A stretch of DNA of 64,000 nucleotides from Phycisphaerae bacterium. Its GTDB lineage: Bacteria; Planctomycetota; Phycisphaerae; UBA1845. Both the position numbers and the translations under genes were made by a program. This document shows, piece after piece, positions 8,295-16,807 of this stretch. A model generated the notes under the pieces. The model did no database searches. It saw only the letters and a list, made by a program, of their open reading frames with translations, and was not told the origin of the DNA. Numbering within the stretch: position 1 is the first letter of the stretch; each line of letters begins with the position of its first letter. Location of the stretch: positions 1-64,000 of the forward strand of contig JAGFJJ010000011.1 in assembly GCA_024102815.1 (NCBI GenBank). The letters run 5' to 3'.

Positions 8295-9494
8295 ATGGCA
8301 ACGGATATCAACCCGAATTGGCGTCTGGCCACGCGCGCGATCCACGTGGGCTCGGAGCCGGACCCGACGACGGGCGCGACGGTTCCGCCCATCCACCCGA
8401 CGAGTACGTTCACGCAGGCTTCGCCGGGGAAAAACAAAGGGTACGAGTATGCGCGGTCGGGAAACCCGACGCGCGCGGGGCTCGAGCGTTGCCTGGCGTC
8501 GCTGGAGGGTGGTACTCGCGGCGCGGCGTTTTCCTCCGGCTCGGCGGCAACGGCGGCGGTGTTCGCCACGCTCAAGCCGGGCGATCGGGTGCTGGCGTAT
8601 TCCGACGTCTACGGCGGGACGTTCCGGCTGCTGAAACGCGTGTTTGAGGGCTTCGGGCTGGAGCCGGTTTTCATTGATGAAACCGATCCGGCGGCGTTTT
8701 CCGATCGGCTCGACAAACGCACGAAACTGGTGTGGCTGGAGACGCCGACGAATCCGCTGCTGCGCTGCCTCGACATTGCCGCCATTGCGGAGCGGGCGCA
8801 CGCGGCGGGAATCCGTCTGGCGGTGGACAACACGTTTGCCACACCCGCCCTTCAGCGTCCGCTGGAACTGGGGGCCGACTACGTTGTCCACAGCACGACG
8901 AAGTACATTGGCGGACACAGCGATGTGATCGGCGGCGCGGTGATCGTCAAGGAAGCGAGCTTGATCGAACCCGTCGCGTTTCTCCAGAACGCGCTGGGGG
9001 GCGTGCCGGGGCCATTCGACTGTTACCTCCAGCATCGGGGGATCAAGACGCTTGCCCTGCGCATGCGAGCGCATTGTGAGAACGCAACGGCGATCGCCAA
9101 ACATCTGGCCGGTCATCGCAAGCTTGCCAGCGTGGTGTATCCCTTCCAGGAGGATCATCCGGATTGCGCTCTGGCGCGGCGTCAGATGAGCGGCGGCGGT
9201 GGAATCGTGACGATCGTGTTCCGGGGCGAGTCCGGGGGCGGATCGGGTGGTGAGTCGCCCGATGCCGCGGCGGCACGGCGATTCTGCGAAAACGTCCGGG
9301 TGTTCTCGCTAGCGGAATCGCTGGGCGGCGTGGAGTCGCTGGTCAATCATCCGGCGATCATGACGCACGCGTCCATCCCACGGGAAATCCGCGAATCGCG
9401 GGGGATTACCGACGGGCTAGTGCGGCTTTCGGTAGGCGTTGAAGACGTGGGCGATCTGATCGCCGATCTGGATCAGGCGCTGGACAAGGCGTAA
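8295..9494 (+). CDS. Cystathionine gamma-synthase/gamma-lyase family PLP enzyme
   Basis: Trans-sulfuration enzyme of the Cys/Met metabolism PLP family. Diagnostic stretches: YEYARSGNPTR, SSGSAATAAV, YGGTFRL, WLETPTNPLL, AVDNTFATPALQRP and STTKYIGGHSDVIGG with the PLP lysine, then SLGGVESLVNHPA near the C-terminus. Length 399 is normal. A Gly/Ser-rich insertion (GESGGGSGGESPDA, about residues 311-324) interrupts the C-terminal domain and is unusual. Start ATG 8295 has AAGGTAG upstream. Being next to cystathionine beta-synthase suggests gamma-lyase activity (cysteine from cystathionine), but gamma-synthase and gamma-lyase cannot be separated with certainty by eye. Confidence 0.92.
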   Translation: MATDINPNWRLATRAIHVGSEPDPTTGATVPPIHPTSTFTQASPGKNKGYEYARSGNPTRAGLERCLASLEGGTRGAAFSSGSAATAAVFATLKPGDRVLAYSDVYGGTFRLLKRVFEGFGLEPVFIDETDPAAFSDRLDKRTKLVWLETPTNPLLRCLDIAAIAERAHAAGIRLAVDNTFATPALQRPLELGADYVVHSTTKYIGGHSDVIGGAVIVKEASLIEPVAFLQNALGGVPGPFDCYLQHRGIKTLALRMRAHCENATAIAKHLAGHRKLASVVYPFQEDHPDCALARRQMSGGGGIVTIVFRGESGGGSGGESPDAAAARRFCENVRVFSLAESLGGVESLVNHPAIMTHASIPREIRESRGITDGLVRLSVGVEDVGDLIADLDQALDKA

Positions 9495-9587
9495 GCGCAA
9501 GAAGTTCCGAACTCAGACGGAATCACGACGAATCCTGGAGGCCGCAAGCCCGGCCTCATCCGTGTCCCGCAATCAAAGGAGTGCATC

Positions 9588-10385
9588 ATGCGGAAGACCG
9601 TGATTACGAGTGTCGCACTATTGTCACTGATCGGCGTCGCGGGGTGCCCGCGGATGCCGGGAACCGACGGGAACGAGCTCACCCAGAAGCAGCGTGAGGC
9701 GGTCGCCGCGACGACGCGGGGGATCGCGGATACGGCCGGTGCGCTGGCGGGGGCGTCACCGACGGCCGACGCGGACCAGGGCGAACCGGCACAAGTCGGC
9801 GATTGCCCCAGCCTCTCGCTTGATATCAGCAACGGCTCGATCACGCTGACCCTCGATTACGGCGACGGGTGCAGCCCGACGTTTTACCCGGCTTCGACCA
9901 TCAGCGGCTCCGTGACCGGATCGCTGCAACTGACCACTCGGACGGCGTCGCTGACGTTCGATCAATACACAGTTGACGACCGCTCGCTGGACGGGCAGCT
10001 CTCCGGCACGATTCAGCGCGCCGTCACGACCACGAACATGAACCTGTCCGTCGACCTGGCGGCGGGCGACGGCTCATCCGTGGATGGCTCGGTGATGGGC
10101 GAGCTCACGCGAGCGACGGGCGTGCTGGACGTACCGACAGCCAGCCTGACCGTCGTGTCTGCCGGCGGCGACCAGTTCGACGCCACGTGGAGCGACCTGG
10201 TCATCGACTTCCTGGGCAACGGAGATGCCCGGCCGCAATCGGGCACGGCGCAGGTGATGCTGACGGACGAGGACGCTACGCCACCGATGGTCACGCTGGA
10301 CATTGAATACACGGAGCAGACACCGGTGGACGGGACGGTAATCGTGTCCATCAACGACGGGGCGCCGTTCCCGTACACGCCATAG
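9588..10385 (+). CDS. Putative lipoprotein of unknown function
   Basis: Signal peptide with lipobox LIGVAGC (residues 15-21) predicts export and lipidation. The mature protein (265 residues in all) starts with an Ala/Thr-rich linker and then a beta-rich region with many Thr/Ser/Asp strands (for example SISLTLDYGDGC-like and SVTGSLQLTTRTASLTF), suggesting a beta-sandwich or barrel-like fold. I recognise no family. It has a clear ribosome site (AAAGGAG, 8 nt before ATG) and a 93-bp gap after the PLP enzyme gene. A strong hairpin follows at 10434. Confidence 0.75.
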   Translation: MRKTVITSVALLSLIGVAGCPRMPGTDGNELTQKQREAVAATTRGIADTAGALAGASPTADADQGEPAQVGDCPSLSLDISNGSITLTLDYGDGCSPTFYPASTISGSVTGSLQLTTRTASLTFDQYTVDDRSLDGQLSGTIQRAVTTTNMNLSVDLAAGDGSSVDGSVMGELTRATGVLDVPTASLTVVSAGGDQFDATWSDLVIDFLGNGDARPQSGTAQVMLTDEDATPPMVTLDIEYTEQTPVDGTVIVSINDGAPFPYTP

Positions 10386-10433
10386 GCAGCCGCACGGGAA
10401 AACCCAGTCGCGGGAGCGGGCAAACATGAGAAA

Positions 10434-10463
10434 CGGCCCGGACAGGAAAACCTGTCCGGGCCG
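10434..10463. terminator. Strong hairpin between convergent genes
   Basis: Perfect 13-bp stem CGGCCCGGACAGG (10434-10446) with loop AAAA and its complement at 10451-10463. It lies between the lipoprotein gene (plus) and the metalloprotease gene (minus). On the minus strand the stem is followed by TTTCTCATGTTT, on the plus strand by no T-run. A terminator serving mainly the minus-strand gene is the best reading. Confidence 0.65.
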
Positions 10464-10517
10464 CTGTGCTGTCGAAGAACCAGGTCCGATCGGACCGTTA
10501 TCGCCGCCGATCCGTAT

Positions 10518-13133
10518 CTACGGGCAATTCGACGGAATGGAATACGGATAGGGATCGACTTCGAAGGCCTTGACGGCAGCAAGCACGTCAACGCCGTTGG
10601 CCTTGTAGTCGGGAACTTCCCCGTGCAGGTCGACCCACGTCATGTGTGGTGCCGTGGGGAGCATCTGAAACCTCTGGAGAATGGCGGTGATGTCGCTGCC
10701 GTTCACGGTTCCATCCGGCGGGGCCCACTCCGTAATGACAAAATCCCCAACGACGTCGCCGTAGAGCCTCGGCGTGGGCTGAGCGATCGTGTTCAAGACG
10801 AGCGGATTGGAGAAAAGGACGCCATTGGTGGTGGCGCGCAACTCGTACGTCGCGACGGGCACGATCTCGCAATCGCCCACGTGGATCACAGGTTCATTCC
10901 AGACGCGAAACACCGGCGTATCGACCACGCGAGCCACGTACTCATTGATGCACGTGCCGCCGTTGGACGACCCGTTGTCGAACTGACATCCGGGATCAAA
11001 CGGCGCGCCCACCCAGCCCACCGTTCCGAGCACACCCGGGCCGGCGGTGATGTCCACACGGAAGGCCACGCTCGCGCTCGTACCGGGCTCGAAGGAGATG
11101 TACCGGTTCTTTCGCTGATTGTGGGGATAACCGGGGACCAGCGGCGGGGTGACGGCCGCGGGGTCGAGCGTGAAATTCACGTCGGAAATGTCGAAGAAGA
11201 CGTTGTTGACGGCCTCCACCTTGATTCGGGCCTGTGTCGAGTTCTCGTTGGGGAGAACGACCGTCTCCGATCCGTCGTTGGGAGTGTTCGAGGCGAGCGT
11301 GAAGGGGAAGGTCTGTCCGCCGTCGATGGATAGCAGGATGTCGACCGACGACGTATTCACGGGGGCTGCGGACGTTCCGGCCACATCCCAGGTCACGTCC
11401 CGCGCCCCGCCCCAGGTGACGGACGTATTGGGTGACGTCACGCGGAAGGGACCGGCCTGCGTGGTCACGGTAAGGCGCATGGTGTCGGAGGAGACGCCGC
11501 CGCCGGTCGAGCGGTTGTCTCGCACGGTGACGCGGAAATTGAGATTCCGGTCAGTCGTCGGAAGCTGCTCGCCCACGCTGGGAGCACCGCTGAGAAGGCT
11601 GCTGAGCTTGGGGAAGAGCCGTGTCGGGCTGGTCGTGGGATTGAAGGACCGGAAAATGGGGCTCTGTCCATTGTCCGGGCTGCTCAGCGCCTGGGCGGCC
11701 CCGAGATCGAATTCCTCCCAGCAGTAGGTCAGCGGATCGTTGTTGGCGTCGCCGCCCATCGCCGTCAACGCGAAAGGCGTCTGGCGGGGGATGACGTAGT
11801 TCACGCCGGCCTCGACCACCGGCGGCGTGTTGCCCGTCGCGGCATTGCTGGCGCAAACGGAACCGAAGCCGGACGTAATGTAGTTGCGAATTTCGTCGTA
11901 GCTGGTCCCGTGAAAATAGGGATCGCTATGGGGCTGAAGATCATCACTGCCGCAGATGCCCGCGTACGCCATGATGGTCGAGCCGCTGCCGGGCTCGTAG
12001 GCATGCGAGCCCACCCGGTTGCCGCCGCCGCAGCTACCGTTGACCCCGTTGAACGAGTGGTTGGCGCCGAACTGGTGCCCCATCTCGTGGGCAACATAGT
12101 CAACATAGAACGGATCGCCGACGGGGGCGGATTGTCCGGTCACACCACGCGCCTTGGATCCGCTGATGCAGATAACGCCGAGCGACGCGACCCCCCCGCC
12201 GCCCGTGGAAAAGACGTGGCCGAAATCGTAGTTGGCCGAGCCAATGACGGAATCGATGTTCGACTGGTTCTGGCCCAGCATCGTGACGCCGCTGCCGTTG
12301 GAGTATGGATCCGTGGCGGAGTTCGTGTAGACCAGAAGATCGTTGTTGGCCACGAGCGTCATGCGCACGGCCACTTCGATCTCGTAGATGCCGGTGACGC
12401 GGTTGATGGCCGTGACGATCGCCGCCATGCCTGCCGGCACGGTTCCGCCATGAAACGCGGTGTATTCCGCGGTCGCGGCAACGGCCACGCGGTAGGTCTT
12501 CAACTGCTCACCGCTGGCCGCGAGAGGATTGCCACCGGCCAGGGGCGCGGCCGGGGGATTGTCGAAAAGGCATTCGAAAGCACCTTCCCGCTGAGCGTAG
12601 TCGCGCTTGTAGTAGACGGCGTAGAGATCCGTTTCGCCCTTGGAGTATGGGTCAATATACACCCATCCGCTCGGGGCAATGATCTGGGCGTGGAAGCCGG
12701 CCGGCGTGCGATCGCAGCGAATTGACGCGGCAGGATCATCCAGGCCCCATCCGACGTAGGTCTTGATTTCGGGGAATTTGGCGGCCAGCTCCGGCGCCAT
12801 GACCGGCGACTCAACGAGAGCGAAGCGCGCGAACGAGCCATCCGGCATGGGGAGCGAGACGACTTCGGGCCGAGCGGCCAAAGGCGTTCCCTCCAGTGGA
12901 ACGCGGCCCAGCGTGGCATCCAGCCGGGCCTCGTCGAGCAGCGCGGCGCGGAAAACCTGGGGACGGACCCAAGGCTGGCCCCCGGCGCGATCCGGAGGAA
13001 CCTCCGGCAACGAGAGCCACGGCCCGCTGTCCCGCACCAAGGTCGGATCATCAGCCGCAAGTGACGGAGAATGAGCCGCAAGGAGAATGAGTAGGCCTGC
13101 CGGAAGCCCGGCAAGAACGGAAAGACGCATCAT
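10518..13133 (-). CDS. Secreted reprolysin-like zinc metalloprotease with C-terminal dockerin-like region
   Basis: Exported protease of 871 residues. The signal peptide is residues 1-26 ([14 protein letters not shown]). A propeptide-like domain spans about 30-205. The catalytic domain holds [12 protein letters not shown] (residues 349-360), the HExxHxxGxxH zinc motif of M12B-type enzymes, and a following AYAGICG Met-turn-like segment ([10 protein letters not shown]). Downstream are beta-rich/Ig-like segments (about 445-640) and a C-terminal dockerin-like tail ([21 protein letters not shown]) containing Asp/Asn-rich loops. Such reprolysin plus sandwich architectures occur in planctomycetes and Bacteroidota. 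A GGGGGT site precedes ATG 13133. It is monocistronic, convergent with the upstream lipoprotein gene and divergent from the pseudopilin gene. Substrate unknown. Confidence 0.88.
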   Translation of the reverse strand: MMRLSVLAGLPAGLLILLAAHSPSLAADDPTLVRDSGPWLSLPEVPPDRAGGQPWVRPQVFRAALLDEARLDATLGRVPLEGTPLAARPEVVSLPMPDGSFARFALVESPVMAPELAAKFPEIKTYVGWGLDDPAASIRCDRTPAGFHAQIIAPSGWVYIDPYSKGETDLYAVYYKRDYAQREGAFECLFDNPPAAPLAGGNPLAASGEQLKTYRVAVAATAEYTAFHGGTVPAGMAAIVTAINRVTGIYEIEVAVRMTLVANNDLLVYTNSATDPYSNGSGVTMLGQNQSNIDSVIGSANYDFGHVFSTGGGGVASLGVICISGSKARGVTGQSAPVGDPFYVDYVAHEMGHQFGANHSFNGVNGSCGGGNRVGSHAYEPGSGSTIMAYAGICGSDDLQPHSDPYFHGTSYDEIRNYITSGFGSVCASNAATGNTPPVVEAGVNYVIPRQTPFALTAMGGDANNDPLTYCWEEFDLGAAQALSSPDNGQSPIFRSFNPTTSPTRLFPKLSSLLSGAPSVGEQLPTTDRNLNFRVTVRDNRSTGGGVSSDTMRLTVTTQAGPFRVTSPNTSVTWGGARDVTWDVAGTSAAPVNTSSVDILLSIDGGQTFPFTLASNTPNDGSETVVLPNENSTQARIKVEAVNNVFFDISDVNFTLDPAAVTPPLVPGYPHNQRKNRYISFEPGTSASVAFRVDITAGPGVLGTVGWVGAPFDPGCQFDNGSSNGGTCINEYVARVVDTPVFRVWNEPVIHVGDCEIVPVATYELRATTNGVLFSNPLVLNTIAQPTPRLYGDVVGDFVITEWAPPDGTVNGSDITAILQRFQMLPTAPHMTWVDLHGEVPDYKANGVDVLAAVKAFEVDPYPYSIPSNCP

Positions 13134-13497
13134 GCTTACCCCCAGACCCTCTTACCAAGCCGGACAAAGTGCCGCCAAGCGCACACCCGGCTTGTGGACG
13201 CGAATCTCGTGAAACAGGCGTGTTCAGACAACCATCGCAGCCCGCCGGGGACGACCCGAAACCGATCGCCAGCCGGCAAGCTTCCCTCCTTTAACTAGTC
13301 CGCTGCCTATCATAGCAGCACAGGCATGGGCCGAGAAGAAGATTCTCCTTATCTCAATATTCAGTGAAAGTGCATAAAGGCCGATAACTTCTCGGGTTCA
13401 TGTTGTTCGGCGATGTTACGGGGACTAGAGTGAGACAGTGGCGAGCGAACGGCCCGGCATGGGCGGTCGCCGCGGATAGGACGTACCGGGTTCGGTT
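13134..13497. other. 364-bp divergent intergenic region
   Basis: Lies between the metalloprotease (minus) and pseudopilin (plus) starts and must hold both promoters. The middle (about 13290-13400) is A+T-richer than its surroundings, as promoters often are. I could not assign -35/-10 boxes with confidence and see no gene. Confidence 0.5.
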
Positions 13498-14487
13498 ATG
13501 AGACACAGAAGATTATCGGGCTTCACGCTGGTTGAGCTGCTCGTGGTCATTGGCATTATCGCCATTGTGGTGGGCATCGTGCTCCCGGCGTTCAGCCGTG
13601 CCCGGGAGCGCAGCAAATCCTTGGCCTGTCTCTCGCGGGTGCGGGAACTTGGGCGGGGCTGGGAGTCGTACCTGGCCGACAACGAGGACAACTGCCCTCC
13701 CGGGAGGATGTTCAACCAGGAGCCCAAGGGACCGACGAACCCGGCAAACTGGTACGACGTGGGCAACGGGCTCAAGTATCGGCCTCGCTGGCCGGCGGTG
13801 CTCGGCCCGCACGTCGGAGTCTTTGCGTTCAATCGTCCGGAACCCCCACCGTGGAAGAACGAGGGCTCGGGAGAACCCAATTACGAACGGCAGGACTACG
13901 ACAACGAGCTGTATCAGTGTCCGGTGGTGCGCGAGCGCATCGACGAGCGCAACTATGCGTTCGGGTACAACTATCAGTTCCTGGGCAATGCCCGAATGGC
14001 CAATGACCAGTTCATCAATTTCCCGGTGCGGCGCAACCTGATCGCGGCCCCGAGCTCGACGGTGGTTATCGCGGACGCGATGGGTACGGCTGCGGAATTC
14101 TCTGACGCAGAACGAGCCAGCTACGAGAATGACGGAACCAATCCGAAAGCGCGGGGCAACCACGGATGGTCTCTCGATCCGCCGCGGCTGACGGATCGAT
14201 CGGATCGGGGAACGGGCGATGAAGGCTCCCCGAGGACGGCCGTCGACCCCCGGCACAACGGGCAGGTCAATGTCGTCTTCGCCGACGGGCACACGCTGGG
14301 TATGACCGACTATGAAATGGGCTATCGCCGTGAGAGAACGGGTGAATATGTGAACAGACTCGGCGAAGGCTCGTCGGGGCGTCCACTCCAGAATACGCCA
14401 ACCGGCACCGACGCGGACTTCGCGACAAACAAGTATTTCTCGGGCAACGGGCGAGACGTGGATCCGCCGGTTGTACCGGGGAAGTGA
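13498..14487 (+). CDS. Type II secretion pseudopilin-like protein (planctomycete DUF1559-like)
   Basis: Prepilin N-terminus GFTLVELLVVIGII with Gly at -1 and Glu at +5 is the prepilin peptidase site, followed by a hydrophobic helix (about residues 9-30). The C-terminal part carries HNGQVNVVFADGHTLGM, the H-x9-DG motif found in large expanded pseudopilin families of Planctomycetota. Length 329 is typical. Such proteins are numerous in planctomycete genomes, but their partner machinery and role are not settled. Ends with a Pro-rich tail. Standalone gene followed by 507 bp without genes. Confidence 0.9.
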   Translation: MRHRRLSGFTLVELLVVIGIIAIVVGIVLPAFSRARERSKSLACLSRVRELGRGWESYLADNEDNCPPGRMFNQEPKGPTNPANWYDVGNGLKYRPRWPAVLGPHVGVFAFNRPEPPPWKNEGSGEPNYERQDYDNELYQCPVVRERIDERNYAFGYNYQFLGNARMANDQFINFPVRRNLIAAPSSTVVIADAMGTAAEFSDAERASYENDGTNPKARGNHGWSLDPPRLTDRSDRGTGDEGSPRTAVDPRHNGQVNVVFADGHTLGMTDYEMGYRRERTGEYVNRLGEGSSGRPLQNTPTGTDADFATNKYFSGNGRDVDPPVVPGK

Positions 14488-14994
14488 TCACCGCGCACTG
14501 CCCTACCGCAAACCATGCATACTTCGCGCAGCGGGAATCCGGGCGAATCCCGCGTTCCTTTCAACGCCACAGTGCCGCGTAATTCCGGCAAGTGAAATCG
14601 TGTCGGCGCCGGTCATTTTGTGTTGCGCGACCGCGGCATGAACACAAATTCCTACGCGGCCCATCGTGCGATCCATTCCCGGCTTGGTCTCATTTCACGG
14701 AGGATTCCGGTTTCTGCAAACCTGCCCGTTCGCGGTGAAAACCCCTGCGAAAACCGCCATTTCAGCATTGTTGCCCGGCGGCAGAAGCGGGTTTCGCCAT
14801 GCCGGATACCGTCCCGGCCGCAAAGTCCGGTCGGGTCGGACTTACGAAACTGTCAGAAGATATGCGACAACGTGGCGTTTCGATCGCCTCGGTCCCGTGG
14901 TCTTCCGAAAAACTATGGTAAGATGGAAATCCGTTGAAGCGTCCCCCCGAAGCTTCGGGGATTTCCGTCCAGCAGATCAAAGGAGTGAATCCAG
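14488..14994. other. 507-bp intergenic region with a hairpin before the downstream gene
   Basis: No gene is supported; the short open frames lack ribosome sites and homology. Near the right end, GGAAATCC (14925-14932) pairs with GGATTTCC (14959-14966), enclosing the 16-bp palindrome CCCCGAAGCTTCGGGG (14945-14960). This structure sits just upstream of the AAAGGAG ribosome site of the next gene, so it may be a 5' UTR stabiliser or regulator. Confidence 0.5.
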
Positions 14995-16776
14995 ATGATT
15001 CGTAAATCGATTTCGGCTTTTCTCTGCGTTGCGTTGCTGAGTCCGTGTCTGGCGATGGCCGGGAGCATGAAGGATGTCCTTCGCACGATCCCGGGAGACG
15101 CGATGGGCGTTCTTGCGGTTCCGAGCCTCAAGCAGCTCGACACCGATTACCAGCAGTCCATCAAGGACCTGGGTCTTGGGGACATGGTGGCACCGCCGTT
15201 CGACTCGCTCATCGGCATGCTCAAGGCGAACCTCCCCATGCTGGAAGGCATCGACGAAGCGGGAGCATTCGCCGTGGTGGTCATGCCGGCCAACAACCTG
15301 TTCGAAATTAAAATGAAGCAGGCGTTGATCATTCCCGCGAAGGAGCCGCGGGCGATGCTGGAAAAGATGGGTGCGACACCCGGCGAAGAGGACACGTGGA
15401 ACGTCAATTTCATGGGTACGCCCACCGTCGCCATGACCGGCGAGAAGCACATCACGCTGGCGATGATGAAGCCGACGCTCGATGCGATCAAGAAGAGCGA
15501 GAGGAACCTGGCGGATACGCTGCCGGCCTATGAGCTCGACGCGATGGACGGACTGGACATCGCCCTGTGGTTGGATGCCGCCACGCTGGTCAAGATGATC
15601 AAGCCGATGATCGACGTCGGTTTCGCCCAGGCGGCGATGGCTGCGGAGTCCGACTCGGGATCGTTCCAGGCGAAGCAAATGGAGTTGAGCAAGAAGCAGA
15701 TGGACATGCTTCTGGACGGAGCCGGACAGGTTCTGCTGGGGATTTCGGTCAGCCCGACCGGGCTGGGAATGCGATTCCTGCTGAAGGCCCAGACCGGGAC
15801 GGAACTGGCGTCGCAAATGCAGCTCTCCAACACGAAGGACTCCCTGCTGTCGGGCATTCCCGACGGGAAATACCTCGTGGCGGGCGGCCAGGTCATGACG
15901 GAGGAGCAGGCCAAGGCCTCGAAGGACCAGATCGAGGCGTACGCGAACCTTCTGGAGAGCATCGAAGGCATTGACAAGGCGAAGCTGGACGAGATCCGCA
16001 ACACGCTGAAGGACTGGTCGGCCAACATCCGGGGGCTTCGGTTCGTGGCCGAGATGCTCTCGGGCGGGAATGACCTGCTGGGCGCGGCGGTCGTGTTCGA
16101 GACGACGGACGGACAGAAGTGGATTTCCATGACCACCGGCGTAATTGAGAAGGCGCGCGAGCTGGCCATGTCGGCGGACAAGACCGAGGGCGGCGAGCTC
16201 ACCACGGCCATGAAGGCGCTGACGCTGAAGCGCGATGCGGAAGACGTGAACGGCGTGAAGGTGCAGCAACTCTCGTTCGACCTGAGCAAGATGGATGTGG
16301 ACGAGGAAGACATCGAGGACATTAACAAGGTGATCGGGAAGGAAGGCATCACCATCCGCATGGGCGCCGCCGGCGACAAGGCCGCGGTGATCACCTTCGG
16401 CGGCGGGAAGGACTACTTCGCGCGGGTGGCGAAGGCGGCCAAGAGTAACGAGGCGGCCTTGGCGAAGAACCCGGGCATCCAGACGGTCACGAAGGGCCAG
16501 CCCGAAGCGCTCAACCAGGTCTTCTTCATGGCGCCGGACCGCATCCTGGAGACGATCAATGCGGTGATGACGCGAATGGAAGAGGAGCCCCTGCCGGTGA
16601 AGGTGCCGGAATTGACGTCTCCGGTGGCGATGATCGGCGTGGGCGGCGATGGCTGGTCGCGCATGGACCTTGTTCTTCCGATGGAAGTGCTCAAGGCGGG
16701 CAAGGACATGGCGATGACGATGATGGGTGCGGGCTCTCCGGTCGGCAACACCATACCGGAGGGAGACGAGGAATAA
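14995..16776 (+). CDS. Large exported protein of unknown function (DUF3352-like)
   Basis: 593 residues with a clean signal peptide (about 1-22, ending CLAMAG). The mature protein is alpha/beta with repeated segments on the pattern 'ALP...GKYLVAGGQ' and Met/Lys-rich helices. The opening (LRTIPGDAMGVLAVPSL) and general organisation recall DUF3352-type exported proteins, but that is impression, not a search. Ribosome site AAAGGAG, 8 nt before ATG. It is followed after 31 bp by another exported unknown and then by SppA, so all three are probably cotranscribed. A role in envelope quality control or as SppA partner or substrate is conceivable; nothing in the sequence proves it. Confidence 0.8.
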   Translation: MIRKSISAFLCVALLSPCLAMAGSMKDVLRTIPGDAMGVLAVPSLKQLDTDYQQSIKDLGLGDMVAPPFDSLIGMLKANLPMLEGIDEAGAFAVVVMPANNLFEIKMKQALIIPAKEPRAMLEKMGATPGEEDTWNVNFMGTPTVAMTGEKHITLAMMKPTLDAIKKSERNLADTLPAYELDAMDGLDIALWLDAATLVKMIKPMIDVGFAQAAMAAESDSGSFQAKQMELSKKQMDMLLDGAGQVLLGISVSPTGLGMRFLLKAQTGTELASQMQLSNTKDSLLSGIPDGKYLVAGGQVMTEEQAKASKDQIEAYANLLESIEGIDKAKLDEIRNTLKDWSANIRGLRFVAEMLSGGNDLLGAAVVFETTDGQKWISMTTGVIEKARELAMSADKTEGGELTTAMKALTLKRDAEDVNGVKVQQLSFDLSKMDVDEEDIEDINKVIGKEGITIRMGAAGDKAAVITFGGGKDYFARVAKAAKSNEAALAKNPGIQTVTKGQPEALNQVFFMAPDRILETINAVMTRMEEEPLPVKVPELTSPVAMIGVGGDGWSRMDLVLPMEVLKAGKDMAMTMMGAGSPVGNTIPEGDEE

Positions 16777-16807
16777 GCGCTGCCGCAATCGGACGGAGGA
16801 ATGCGCG

